A stretch of 23,902 nt of DNA from Streptomyces sp. NRRL F-5122 (GTDB lineage: Bacteria; Actinomycetota; Actinomycetes; Streptomycetales; Streptomycetaceae): assembly GCF_001507435.1 (NCBI RefSeq), contig NZ_LMWH01000291.1, positions 1 to 23,902 on the forward strand, given 5' to 3'. Position numbers and translations under genes: made by a program. Position 1 is the first letter of the stretch; every line of letters begins with the position of its first letter. Below, piece by piece: positions 1-8,432 of this stretch. A model generated the notes under the pieces. The model saw only the letters and a list, made by a program, of their open reading frames with translations, was not told the origin of the DNA and ran no database searches.

Positions 1-85
1 ACCCGAAGATCCCCTTCGCCTTGAAAGACAACCGACTGTCCCGGAACAGGCCGTTGGCGATCTGCGTGAACTGATCAGCCGCCAT
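1..85 (-). CDS. Helix-turn-helix / replication-type protein, 5' end only
   Basis: This is the first 28 codons of a gene that runs off the left edge. Translating the minus strand from ATG at 85 gives a start reading MAADQFTQIANGLFRDSRLS, then FKAKGIFG. That resembles the N-terminus of a common Streptomyces family of helix-turn-helix proteins on plasmids and integrative elements, often placed near replication or transfer genes. An in-frame GTG lies directly upstream (88). No strong ribosome binding site is visible. A GCCCC/GGGGC hairpin (105-117), which on the gene strand carries a CTTCGG tetraloop, lies in the presumed leader. The gene is divergent from the transfer operon at 849, so both share the repeat-rich region between them. 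The family match is from memory of the N-terminal motif, and the role in replication is inference. Confidence 0.6.
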   Translation of the reverse strand, partial: MAADQFTQIANGLFRDSRLSFKAKGIFG

Positions 86-310
86 CACGCCGCGGCGGAC
101 ACCCGCCCCGAAGGGGCTCACCGCCGTTCCCCCGAACCGGGCAGCGCACAGTGCCCAGAGCAGCACACCGGGCCCACTGAGGTGGGGCGGCCGTCGATGC
201 TCGGTGCGCGGGCGTGCGTGTGTTCCATGCGTTCAGCTCACCCGCCGACCCCGACCAGACTGGCGGCCATGAACCCCGACCATCGGTCACGATCCGGCAA
301 CACAACCCTC

Positions 311-724
311 TAGCTGCCGTGGTCGGCCTCGTGGTCGGGCCGACCATGCCCCTTCAGCTCGAGCGCTTGGCGGTTACGCCGCCCGATTGCGCAGCATCGA
401 AAGGCGTTGCGCAATCGGGCTGCGCAACGCCAGACAGGTCGTGGCTAGTTGTCTTTGCGCAACGGGCTGCGCAACCGCTGGAAGATCCTGTGCAGTCGAG
501 TTGCGCAGTGAGGGCGGCTGCGCAGCCCGTAGTTTCTGGTCCTCTCCTGCGCAGATCTCTGTCTTGCGCACTGCGCAGGGATCTGCCGCGGTCCGGTCGG
601 CCCTCGTCTGCGCACGGCGTCTGATCGCACAAGGGTCGCCCCCGGCGGGGCTGCATGTCGGATGCCCGGGGTTGTCGGGAACTCGTAGCTGGCCATGGTT
701 GGGCCTGTGGTTGGGCCGACCATG
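311..724. repeat. Direct repeat of about 39 bp (311-348 and 686-724)
   Basis: Both copies start TAGCTG and end GTGGT(C/T)GGGCCGACCATG. The last 18 bases (331-348 and 707-724) differ at one position, and the preceding half is more diverged with a one-base gap. The copies lie just inside the outer inverted repeat and on either side of the TGCGCA cluster, so the region has a symmetric layout. Confidence 0.7.
388..614. repeat. Array of 11 TGCGCA hexamers
   Basis: TGCGCA occurs at 388, 408, 421, 456, 468, 502, 519, 548, 565, 572 and 609 (first base of each). Several copies are extended to TTGCGCAA (407, 455) or form larger palindromes: a perfect 13-bp inverted repeat at 381-393/408-420, a 9-bp one at 405-413/421-429, and a 9-bp one at 546-554/571-579. 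Nine more copies occur at 1054-1288, inside the following gene. The spacing is irregular. Confidence 0.9.
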
Positions 725-848
725 ACCCCAACCATGGACTTCGTGTCTCCATCGTGACCTTGGTCGGGGGTTCATGGTTGGTGGTCGGGTCGGGGTCGAC
801 GGGTTTTCTCGAGGTCAGCAACATCCGTTCTGATCTGGGAGTTTGACC

Positions 849-1778
849 ATGTCCCCTGGCAAGCAAGCCTCACCGGGTGAGGCCGCTGCTCCGGTCGCGG
901 CCGGTGCCCGACTGGAGGCGATGCGCCGCCGCGCCCGCCTATCCCGCGTGGCGGTCTGGACCGTCATCTCGGCCGGCCCCATCGCCCTCGCGGTCGCCGT
1001 CGCCTCCACCCCGACCACGGTCGCGGCGGCCCCCGCAGCCCAGCCGACCGCCGTGCGCACCGCCTTCGCAGCCGACCCGGGCGGCTATGCGCAGCTGTTC
1101 GTCGGAGCGTGGTTGCGCAGCAGCGCGGACGACCCGACGACTGCGCAGGCGCGGCTTGCGCAATCCATGGCGCCGGACGTCGAACTGCCCGACCCGGCTG
1201 CCGATGCGCAGTCGGCGACTGCGTCGGTGACGGCGGTGCGCAGTGCGCAGCGCACCGGCGGGGCGTGGTCGGTGACGGTGGCTGCGCAATACGCCAACGG
1301 ATCGGTGCGCTACTACACGGTGCCCGTGACCGTCGACGCTTCGAGTTCCTCGTTCGCGGTGACCGGTGCGCCCGGCGTGGTGGCCGGCCCGGCCCAGGCC
1401 GAGGTGCCGAAGTCGGCCTACGGCGTGACCGTCCCGGACGGGGGCCTGTCGTCCGCTGTCGGGGAATTCCTCGCCGCCTACCTCACGAGTGCCGGGGAGG
1501 TCGACCGCTACCTCGCGCCAGGAGTGAACCTCACCGCCGTCTCCCCCACCCCGTACACGGGGGTCATCGTGCAGCAGGTCTCCGCCATCGAGGAGACCGC
1601 GACTGCCGACCAGGTGCCGGCAGACGGCACGAAGGTGCGCGTCCTCGCCTCGGTGGAAGCCCGGAACGCGGCCGGGCGGTGGCCGCTGGCGTATGAGCTC
1701 ACCCTCAAGGCCCGCTCGGGCCGGTGGGACGTCGCCGCGCTGAAGTCCGGGACCACCCAGGACGGGGGTGCCCGATGA
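849..1778 (+). CDS. TcpC-like conjugal transfer channel protein
   Basis: This 309-residue protein has a short cytoplasmic N-terminus rich in Arg, one membrane helix near residues 33-55, and a long extracytoplasmic part that reads as two tandem NTF2-like segments. That is the layout of TcpC from Gram-positive conjugative elements, a bitopic channel component functionally comparable to VirB8. The start is set at ATG 849 because GGGAG at 837-841 lies seven bases upstream; the in-frame TTG at 843 is too close. The gene opens the transfer operon, and its stop overlaps the next start (ATGA). Codons for roughly residues 69-147 carry nine TGCGCA hexamers, an unusual local composition. The TcpC assignment rests on topology, size and operon position and is not proved by a signature motif. 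Confidence 0.75.
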   Translation: MSPGKQASPGEAAAPVAAGARLEAMRRRARLSRVAVWTVISAGPIALAVAVASTPTTVAAAPAAQPTAVRTAFAADPGGYAQLFVGAWLRSSADDPTTAQARLAQSMAPDVELPDPAADAQSATASVTAVRSAQRTGGAWSVTVAAQYANGSVRYYTVPVTVDASSSSFAVTGAPGVVAGPAQAEVPKSAYGVTVPDGGLSSAVGEFLAAYLTSAGEVDRYLAPGVNLTAVSPTPYTGVIVQQVSAIEETATADQVPADGTKVRVLASVEARNAAGRWPLAYELTLKARSGRWDVAALKSGTTQDGGAR

Positions 1779-2116
1779 ACACCATGCACAGCGTGATGCT
1801 CGCCGGGCAGTTGGACGATCTCGGCAACTCGTGGATCAACATGTTCAAGGAGTGGGCAACCAACGGTCTCAAGGCCGGTCTGGCCGTCCTCGTCGTCGTG
1901 ATCATGGTTCAAAGGTTCAGCCTCAAGGCAGGCATCGGCGCCCTGCTGCTCATGATCATCGCGCTCGGTCTGTACAACTCCCGCGACAGCCTCGCGAACA
2001 TGTTCGAGGACGAGGTCAAGAACCCGGCCAAGAGCGCACCCGCGACCCCGGGCGTCGTCCAGTCCGAACTCCCGGCTTCCCCTGTCCACTCGCCGGGTGC
2101 CGGAGGCCGACTGTGA
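1775..2116 (+). CDS. Small two-helix membrane protein of the transfer operon
   Basis: The protein has 113 residues. The start is ATG at 1775, overlapping the upstream stop as ATGA and preceded by a GGGGG ribosome binding site. It has an amphipathic N-terminus, then two membrane segments (about residues 32-45 and 49-65) separated by a short charged turn, then a Pro/Ser-rich tail. Size and topology recall the small pilin-like or channel subunits (VirB2/TcpD type) at this place in other mating operons. No family signature is visible, so that role is inference. The next gene starts at GTG 2113, inside its stop codon, which suggests translational coupling. Confidence 0.65.
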   Translation: MNTMHSVMLAGQLDDLGNSWINMFKEWATNGLKAGLAVLVVVIMVQRFSLKAGIGALLLMIIALGLYNSRDSLANMFEDEVKNPAKSAPATPGVVQSELPASPVHSPGAGGRL

Positions 2117-2679
2117 CCGCGGCCGCGGCCCGGGTAGGCCGCTTCTACACCTCCGCCCGCCGCCACCCCTGGGTGCTGGGCAAGGTCGCCGACTGGAAGA
2201 TCCCCCTCGGCCCCTACACGCCCGCACAGATCGCGGTCGCCGTCGGCGGCGGCTTCCTCTTGGTAAAGACGATCGGCTGGTGGTCGTGGATGGGACCGCT
2301 CCCCATCGTCGCCTGGCTGCTAGCGATCTGGGCGGTGCGCCAGCCGAAGATCCGGGGCCGGGCCCCCATGCAGGCCACGTTGGGCTGGGTGATGCTCGGC
2401 TGGCAGCCCCGCGGCGGGCGCATCGGCGGGCACGCCGCCCGCGATCGAGCGCCGCGACCCTTGTCCGGAAGTTTCACCATCGAGGGCGACCCCGTAACCG
2501 GCCACGCCCCGCAGGCCGGACCATCCAACCCGGCAGGCCAGGCGCTACACCCGAGCCCGGACGCCGGCCGCCCTTCTGCACCTAACAACACACAGCCGGT
2601 TCCTCTCACGCTGTCGGTGGGGCCGGTGTCGGGTGTGCAGCAGCTGCTCGCCTTCGCCCAGCAAGGGGAGGCGCGGTGA
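2113..2679 (+). CDS. TcpE/PrgI-like membrane protein
   Basis: This 188-residue protein starts at GTG 2113 in a GTGA overlap. The N-terminus is basic and aromatic, with a segment near residues 26-38 (DWKIPLGPYTPAQI) that resembles the conserved entry of PrgI/TcpE proteins, followed by two closely spaced membrane helices (about residues 39-75). The rest is cytoplasmic and rich in Pro, Gly and Ala, probably disordered. In Gram-positive mating systems TcpE/PrgI proteins sit beside the VirB4-like ATPase and are thought to dock it to the membrane; here the ATPase gene follows with a 4-base overlap. The assignment rests on position, size and topology. Confidence 0.65.
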   Translation: MTAAAARVGRFYTSARRHPWVLGKVADWKIPLGPYTPAQIAVAVGGGFLLVKTIGWWSWMGPLPIVAWLLAIWAVRQPKIRGRAPMQATLGWVMLGWQPRGGRIGGHAARDRAPRPLSGSFTIEGDPVTGHAPQAGPSNPAGQALHPSPDAGRPSAPNNTQPVPLTLSVGPVSGVQQLLAFAQQGEAR

Positions 2680-5360
2680 GGGTTCCGATCCGTCACATCG
2701 CCGGGCACCTGGCGTGGTCGACGCAAGGCAGCGTGTGGGCCCTCTACCGTCTCCACCCCGGCCCGGACGCACAGGGACAACGCGAGGAAACCGTCCAGGG
2801 CACCCACGTGCCCGCCGCAGTCCGCGAGGAACAGCTCGCCAAGATCACACATCTGGTGCGATCGCTGTCCGGAGCCCCGCGGCTGTTCGGCCTGTGCGCG
2901 CAGGTCGATCCGGGTGAGATCGCCCTGCGCATGATCGAGGGGATCGAGCCGACCAACCAGACCTCCGATGCGGGCCGGCACCCGTGGGTGGAGAACGTGG
3001 ACGCCACCCTGGACCTGCTGGACGACCAGGAGATGCACCGCCGCACCCTGTGGCTGGCCGTGCCCCTGCAGGCCGAGACAGGCGGCCTGCAGGTGTCCGC
3101 ATCCTTCAGCGCGGCTTGGGCCGAGATCGCGCCCGTGCTCGGCATGCGCCCCGCCCCGGTGGCGCGGCGCGAGGTGAGTGCCTACCGCGAGCAGGCATCC
3201 CGGGTAGGGGCCGCGCTCGTCGGCGGGATCGCCTTCCGGCCCGCCCGCCCGGCGGAGATCGTATGGATGATCCAGCACGCCCTGCACCGCGGCCTTGCCG
3301 AGCCGTTGCTGGCGGAGGCCGAGACCAGCGATCTGTACGGCGGGCAGATCCAGGGCGGTGTGCTGCGCTCCCCCAGCTACGCCGACCTCGGCCAGGTCCG
3401 TCTGCAGGAAGGCGGCATCGACCGCGGCCTCGACGACGTCGACGAACTCAAGAACGCGGGAGGGATCACGCGGTCAGGCCGCAAGGCCTGGTGGCGGCTG
3501 AACACCGGCTCGCCACTGGGCCGGCGCTGGCTGCAGGTCGAATCCGAGACAGGGGTTGGCTACCAGGCGCAGTTGGCGCTGGCCGAGTGCCCGCCGGCGG
3601 TGGGCCAGGATGCGGTGGATCTGTTCGCCCAGCTGGAGATGCTCGACTTCCCCGTCGACTACACCGTCGACCTCACGCTGGTGCCGGCGGAGAAGGCGCG
3701 CGAGCAGGTGCGGCGCAAGAAGAACGAGCTGATCGACCAGGCAGACCAGTACGACGCCCGCCCCACCGGCATGCCCGCCTCGCTCAGCGAAGCCGCCCGC
3801 GACCTGGGCGAGCTCGACGCCCGCCTGTCCCGCACCAGCGTTGAGGTGGAGGTGCAATCAGTGACCGTATTGACGGTGTGGGGGCCGACCGCCGCCGTCT
3901 GCGACGGGCGGGCCAGGGCGTTGGCGGCTCTGCTGTCCGGCGCCGACTACCGGGCGGTGCGCCCGGCCGGGCTGCAGGAGGCCCTGTTCACCCTGGGTCT
4001 GCCTGGCACCGTGCGGCCGGGCGTGGTGCGGGAGTTCACGCAGCACCAGATAAGTGAGGACTGGGCCCTGAGTGGCGCCTTCACCACCTCGGAGGTCGGC
4101 GATCCCAACGGGATGTTCCTCGGTATCGACCTGGACTGTGGCACCACCCGCCCCGTCATGATCAACATCGCGGACGCGCCCAAGGTCGATGCGTCCGCGT
4201 CGATGGGCATCGTCGGGGACCTCGGCGCGGGCAAGAGCGTCCTGCAGAAGCTCATCGCCGAAGCCGTGTGGGCGCGCGGCGGGTGCGCGATCTGCATCGA
4301 CCGCACGCCGGTTCGCGAGTGGGCCACCTTCGCCCGCACCGCCGCCAAAGGCCGGGTCCAGATCATCGACGCAGCCCAGGCCCAGGTGTCCATCGACCCC
4401 CTGCGCGTGTTCGACGGGCCCGAGGGCCGCCACTACGCCCTGTCCTACCTCACCTTGCAGCTTGGCATCGGCCCGATGAGTACCAATGGCGAGGTCCTTC
4501 ACCACGCCGTCGAACAGGCCGCCCTCAGCGACGCCCCGTCCATGCACCGTGTGCTTGAGGTCCTCGAGGAGATGGCCACGAGCGAGGCGGGCAAGCGGCA
4601 GGACGCGGCCGCGACTCTCGCCGGCCTGGTCCGGGTTGTCGCCACCAACTCGCTGGCGAAGATGGTGTTCGACCCGATGCTGCCGCCGGTTCGGCTGGAC
4701 GCCTCCAGCGCCTCCGACATGATCGTGATCACCACGACAGGGCTCAAACTGCCCCCACAGGCCGCATTCGCCAACCCCGAGATCCTGCACCAGCAGCCGC
4801 TGGAAGCGCTGATCGGACGTGCGGTGCTCTACCTGATCGCCGCGATCGCCCGGCAGACCGCGTTCGAGGACCCCGAACGGTTCACCGCGGTGGTCCTGGA
4901 CGAGCTCTACTGGCTCACCTCCTCCGCCGAAGGCACGGCCCTGGTCCACGAGATCCTCCACGACGGCCGCAAACACGGCGCCGGCCTACTGGCCGGCTCG
5001 CACACCGCCGAGGAACTCGGCCCCGACCGCGGCCTGATGGCCTACCGCGCGCTCGCCCGCACCACCGACCGCGACAGCGCCCGCCGCGGCCTGGAATTCA
5101 TCGGCCTCGACCCGAACGACCCCGAACTGGTGCGGCTGGTCACCACCGGCCTGTCCCCCGTCGGCCAGAAAGGCCGGGGAGGCGAGTTCCTGCTCACCTG
5201 CCCGCGCCGGAACACCGGCCGCATCAAGGTCTCCATCCCCCGTATCGCCCGCATCAGCGACTCCGTCACCACCACGCCAGGGCAGCACACGAGCGCTGCA
5301 CCGCCCTCCGCACCCGTTGCCGGTGAGGCCATGGGTTCCGATCGGAAGGAGTACGCGTGA
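2676..5360 (+). CDS. VirB4/TcpF-like conjugation ATPase
   Basis: This 894-residue protein starts at GTG 2676 (GTGA overlap). It has no signal peptide and reads as cytoplasmic. The first ~480 residues form the variable VirB4-type N-terminal region. The nucleotide-binding domain follows, with Walker A GDLGAGKS at residues 514-521 and Walker B VVLDE with Asp742-Glu743. Proteins of this type power assembly and substrate handling of the mating channel. The length is normal for the family (800-900). It lies between the presumed membrane dock (2113-2679) and a small membrane protein, in the same coupled operon. No frameshift or missing catalytic residue is seen. The ATPase call is firm; the exact subfamily (VirB4 versus TcpF/ConE) is less so. 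Confidence 0.9.
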   Translation: MRVPIRHIAGHLAWSTQGSVWALYRLHPGPDAQGQREETVQGTHVPAAVREEQLAKITHLVRSLSGAPRLFGLCAQVDPGEIALRMIEGIEPTNQTSDAGRHPWVENVDATLDLLDDQEMHRRTLWLAVPLQAETGGLQVSASFSAAWAEIAPVLGMRPAPVARREVSAYREQASRVGAALVGGIAFRPARPAEIVWMIQHALHRGLAEPLLAEAETSDLYGGQIQGGVLRSPSYADLGQVRLQEGGIDRGLDDVDELKNAGGITRSGRKAWWRLNTGSPLGRRWLQVESETGVGYQAQLALAECPPAVGQDAVDLFAQLEMLDFPVDYTVDLTLVPAEKAREQVRRKKNELIDQADQYDARPTGMPASLSEAARDLGELDARLSRTSVEVEVQSVTVLTVWGPTAAVCDGRARALAALLSGADYRAVRPAGLQEALFTLGLPGTVRPGVVREFTQHQISEDWALSGAFTTSEVGDPNGMFLGIDLDCGTTRPVMINIADAPKVDASASMGIVGDLGAGKSVLQKLIAEAVWARGGCAICIDRTPVREWATFARTAAKGRVQIIDAAQAQVSIDPLRVFDGPEGRHYALSYLTLQLGIGPMSTNGEVLHHAVEQAALSDAPSMHRVLEVLEEMATSEAGKRQDAAATLAGLVRVVATNSLAKMVFDPMLPPVRLDASSASDMIVITTTGLKLPPQAAFANPEILHQQPLEALIGRAVLYLIAAIARQTAFEDPERFTAVVLDELYWLTSSAEGTALVHEILHDGRKHGAGLLAGSHTAEELGPDRGLMAYRALARTTDRDSARRGLEFIGLDPNDPELVRLVTTGLSPVGQKGRGGEFLLTCPRRNTGRIKVSIPRIARISDSVTTTPGQHTSAAPPSAPVAGEAMGSDRKEYA

Positions 5361-5707
5361 TGACCACGTCTTCCTGGGACCGCTCCCGGCGCGTGGTTGC
5401 GGTCACGTGTGTCGTCACCGCGCTCGCGGTTGTGGCTGCGGTCGTCGTTCTCGCTCTCTGGGCGGGCGTGCCGGGAGCGTGGTGGCCGCACACCGGACGT
5501 GCCTTCGCCGCTGGCGCCCGACCTGCGGACGGTGATCCGTGTGGCCTGATCGTGGGACCGGCCAAGGTTTATTGCGAGGGCTGCACTGCCACTGGCGAAC
5601 ATGACGTGACAGGTGCGGCGTTGAGGCTGTCGTCTGCCGCTGCAGGTGTGGGCGCCCTCGTGATGTGGCGGCTTCGGTCGGCCGCCGCCGGGCAGAGGCG
5701 GGGCTGA
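5357..5707 (+). CDS. Small membrane protein with GP-x-K-x-YCE cysteine motif
   Basis: The protein has about 115 residues. Either GTG 5357 or the adjacent ATG 5360 can start it; AGGAG at 5347-5351 is better spaced for the ATG. A membrane helix spans about residues 12-36. A segment DPCGLIVGPAKVYCEGC follows, then a second hydrophobic stretch (about 88-105) and a basic tail. The first hydrophobic segment could be a signal anchor, which would place the cysteines outside the membrane. The next gene contains a closely similar cysteine motif, so the two products may share a fold or contact each other. I do not recognise a named family. Overlap with the ATPase stop, and a one-base gap to the next gene, place it in the transfer operon. 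Confidence 0.7.
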   Translation: MMTTSSWDRSRRVVAVTCVVTALAVVAAVVVLALWAGVPGAWWPHTGRAFAAGARPADGDPCGLIVGPAKVYCEGCTATGEHDVTGAALRLSSAAAGVGALVMWRLRSAAAGQRRG

Positions 5708-5708
5708 C

Positions 5709-8432
5709 GTGTTCCGTCCAGACCGCGCGACCCTGCGCTCCGCCGGTTTTATCGTGCTCCTCACCTGTGTGTTCCTCCTGGTGAACGCGCAAGTCGTGTA
5801 CGCGGCCGGCAGCAGCAGCGAGACTGGGGACCTACTCGCCCCGCTGAACATCGACTCGTCCGAGGGCGTTGCGATCGACGGGTACGACCTGAGCGCTTCA
5901 GGCGGCTCGATCGTCGCCTTCAAGTCGCAGGCCCTTGCCTTCGCGATGTCTGGGCTGTTCACCCTGATCCGGCTGCTGGTCGGGCTGGCCGGGTGGGCGA
6001 TCGAGGTGGCCTTTCGATTCCCGCTGCTGAAGATCCTCGCCCGCCCGGCGCAGAAGGTCGCCGACGCCTACAACCATGTGGTCGTCGACACGCTGGGGAT
6101 CAAGGGGCTGGTGCTGGCCTGGGCGTTCGTCTTCGCCGGGTTCATGATCGTGCGCGGCAGGGTCGGCCGCGGCCTGGGCGAAATCTTCCTCACCCTGCTC
6201 ATCGGGGCGATCGCCGCCTCCGCTCTCATCCGACCTGACACCCTCCTCGGTCCGGACGGGCCTCTGGGGCAGTCCCAGCAGGTGGCCGCCGAGGTCGCCC
6301 AGCAGAGCGTCAACTCCTACGACTGGGGCGGCAAACTCGCCAGCGACGACCCGTGCGCAGGCATGGCGGGCAACGCCGAGATCAAGTGTGAGCAGTTGCA
6401 GGGCGAAGGGCCGGTCTCCGCAGCAGAGGTGGCCCGCCCCATCCAGGACTCGATCACCAATGCTCTGATCGTGAAGCCCTTCATGCTCCTTCAGTACGGG
6501 CGGATCCTCGACCCAGCGAAGGCTTCCGATCGCAAGGCCTATGCCGTCCATCTGAAGTGGGTCACCGGCGGGTACATGCCCAACTCGACGCCGTCGGACA
6601 AGGCGAAGGACGCCTGCAGCCTGGTCCACGGCCCGGGCAAGCAGTACTGCGAGCGTGACGTCGACGGCAAGCCCAGCGGCAGCACCAAGCTCCCGGAATT
6701 CACGCCCGGAGGCGAGCTTCTGGACGCCTCCACTGCGATTGTCACCGATGAGGACCAGGCGTTCGCTGCGTTCCTCGCCGATCTGAAGAAGGCCGGCCCC
6801 GTCGGGCAGTCGTGCGCCGCCTACGCCGAGAAGCCGACCTGGTGGCGTCTGGGCGGCGCGTTCCTGCTGCTGATCGCTGCACTGTTCATCTGCGGCATGC
6901 TGCTGTCCAGCGCCATCATCCTGCTCGGCACCCAGGGCATCTGTGCCGGAGCCGCGGCCGTCGGTGGTGTCACCTTCATCGCGGGCATGCTGCCCGGTCC
7001 CGCACGCCAGAGCGTGTGGAAGTGGCTGTCGCTGTGGGGCATCGCGATCCTGGCCGTGGTCGGGATCTGCGCGTTCATCCCGTTCTTCGGGATCGCCATC
7101 GACGCCACCATCACCAACGGGCCCGACCTGATGGTGGAGCGGATCCTCCTCATCGATGTCCTCGCCATCGCGGGAGCAGCCGGCCACCGTCGCCTGCTGG
7201 CCGGGATCACCTCCTTCGGATACCGCATGGCCATGCGGATGCGCTACGCCAAGGTCGGCGGCACCCACCTGCCCGGCGACACCTCCGAACTCGGCGCCGC
7301 CCTCGCCATGAACTCCCCGGCCGGTCTGGGTGGATACGGCGCAGGGCTGCGCGCCTTCATCGGCACAGGTGGGGGCGGTCGGTACGGGATGCTCGGCACC
7401 CGGCATCGGCTGATGGGCGCACTCACCTCCCTGGTCGACGGCGCGGGCATGCCGATGGACACCGGCAGGATCCTCGCCGACGCCACAGCCGAAGCCGGAC
7501 GCGGTCTCGCCCCGTTGACCGCGGCTGCCGCCCTGGGCGGGCTGGGCGCCCGGCTCGGGGGGAAGGGCGCGCACTGGCTGCTCATCGGGCGCCGCCCGGA
7601 CCAGGACCAGTTGGCCAAGTGGCGCAAGCCTGCTGACGAGAGCGACTTGGGGCTAGGTGGCCCGTCGGACGGCGGGGACGACAGGGATGGCGGCTCGGGC
7701 GGCGTGGGCGGCATGGGGCCGCGTCGCCCCTCCGGGCCGCCCGACCGATACCGCAACGATGAGGGGCAGATCATCGACCGCACCACCGGCCAGGTCCTGC
7801 ACGACCAGAACAGCGACCGCACCCTGCTGTCGACCCGGGCCCACAACCGGCTGGTCCGCTTCCGCGGATACCGCATCCTCAACCGGGGCGGCCGGGCCGC
7901 CTATGGCTCAACAGTCGGCCTGCCGGCCAATGTTCGCCGAGGGCGGTCAGCGGGCTCGCGCTACTCCCAGGACGCCCGCCAGCAGGTGCGCGTGTGGGGC
8001 AACACCCTGCGCGAGGACGGCCGAGCCTGGACGGAGACGGGACGCCACGCAGCTCAGGTCCTGCGGAACCGCGCCGCTGAGACCGCCGAACCTGGACCCT
8101 TCGCCAGCCGCCGCCTGGCGACTACAGCAACTCCGACCGCCCCCCACCGCCCGGCAACACCGGCAGGGCCTTCACCCAGTAACCGGTCTGCGGGCAGCTC
8201 TGCCCCCGCTTCCGCCCCCGCACGGCCAACGCCGTCAGCTAACGGTCCTGCAGTCGAGCCTGGTCCCGATCTCGGCGGGCCGGTTCTTCCCGGTGGGGGA
8301 AGCCCGCGCAGTCGGGCGCGGGAGGAGGCGCGGGCCCGGATGCAGGAGCTGATGCGGCGCACCGGCCCCGACGCGGAACGCCTGCGCCAGGAGCAGGTCC
8401 GGCGGCGGGACGAGGGCGGTGAGGACGAGTGA
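5709..8432 (+). CDS. Large polytopic VirB6/TrbL-like transfer protein
   Basis: This 907-residue protein starts at GTG 5709, one base after the preceding stop. An N-terminal signal or first helix (about residues 13-33) is followed by hydrophobic segments near 75-100, 130-152 and 155-173. An extracytoplasmic loop with several cysteines comes next, including DACSLVHGPGKQYCER (around residues 300-315), and then a second cluster of helices between about 378 and 500. The last ~270 residues are hydrophilic and rich in Gly, Pro and Arg, ending in a charged helix. This topology fits the VirB6/TrbL-type core of a mating channel, with an unusually long cytoplasmic tail. The next gene starts in its stop codon (GTGA). 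Family placement is by topology and context. Confidence 0.75.
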   Translation: MFRPDRATLRSAGFIVLLTCVFLLVNAQVVYAAGSSSETGDLLAPLNIDSSEGVAIDGYDLSASGGSIVAFKSQALAFAMSGLFTLIRLLVGLAGWAIEVAFRFPLLKILARPAQKVADAYNHVVVDTLGIKGLVLAWAFVFAGFMIVRGRVGRGLGEIFLTLLIGAIAASALIRPDTLLGPDGPLGQSQQVAAEVAQQSVNSYDWGGKLASDDPCAGMAGNAEIKCEQLQGEGPVSAAEVARPIQDSITNALIVKPFMLLQYGRILDPAKASDRKAYAVHLKWVTGGYMPNSTPSDKAKDACSLVHGPGKQYCERDVDGKPSGSTKLPEFTPGGELLDASTAIVTDEDQAFAAFLADLKKAGPVGQSCAAYAEKPTWWRLGGAFLLLIAALFICGMLLSSAIILLGTQGICAGAAAVGGVTFIAGMLPGPARQSVWKWLSLWGIAILAVVGICAFIPFFGIAIDATITNGPDLMVERILLIDVLAIAGAAGHRRLLAGITSFGYRMAMRMRYAKVGGTHLPGDTSELGAALAMNSPAGLGGYGAGLRAFIGTGGGGRYGMLGTRHRLMGALTSLVDGAGMPMDTGRILADATAEAGRGLAPLTAAAALGGLGARLGGKGAHWLLIGRRPDQDQLAKWRKPADESDLGLGGPSDGGDDRDGGSGGVGGMGPRRPSGPPDRYRNDEGQIIDRTTGQVLHDQNSDRTLLSTRAHNRLVRFRGYRILNRGGRAAYGSTVGLPANVRRGRSAGSRYSQDARQQVRVWGNTLREDGRAWTETGRHAAQVLRNRAAETAEPGPFASRRLATTATPTAPHRPATPAGPSPSNRSAGSSAPASAPARPTPSANGPAVEPGPDLGGPVLPGGGSPRSRAREEARARMQELMRRTGPDAERLRQEQVRRRDEGGEDE

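Larger units (their letters stand above)
268..776. repeat. Imperfect 26-bp inverted repeat (268-293 / 751-776)
   Basis: The left arm begins CATGAACCCCGACCA and continues to GGTCACGAT. The reverse complement of 751-776 begins CATGAACCCCCGACCA and also continues to GGTCACGAT. The arms differ by one base gained and one lost around the middle. About 460 bases separate them, including the whole intergenic TGCGCA cluster. Confidence 0.7.
86..848. other. Repeat-rich non-coding region between divergent genes
   Basis: No convincing gene lies in these 760 bases. The open frames here have no protein-like composition and exist because of GC bias. The region is built of repeats: an imperfect inverted pair at 268-293 and 751-776, a direct pair at 311-348 and 686-724, and between them a cluster of the palindromic hexamer TGCGCA with several larger inverted repeats. 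It sits between a replication-type gene and the first gene of the transfer operon. Its position and structure fit an origin of replication or transfer, a partition site, or a large operator region. The sequence alone does not decide between these. Confidence 0.7.

Noticed and set aside
214..866. Several overlapping open frames in the repeat region, on both strands
   Set aside because: They have no ribosome binding sites, low-complexity Arg/Ala/Pro/Cys-rich translations, and follow the hexamer repeats. GC bias explains them.
5898..7574. Leftward frame of 558 codons opposite the polytopic protein
   Set aside because: Its composition is Gly/Asp/Gln/His-rich as expected for an antisense frame, with no motif.
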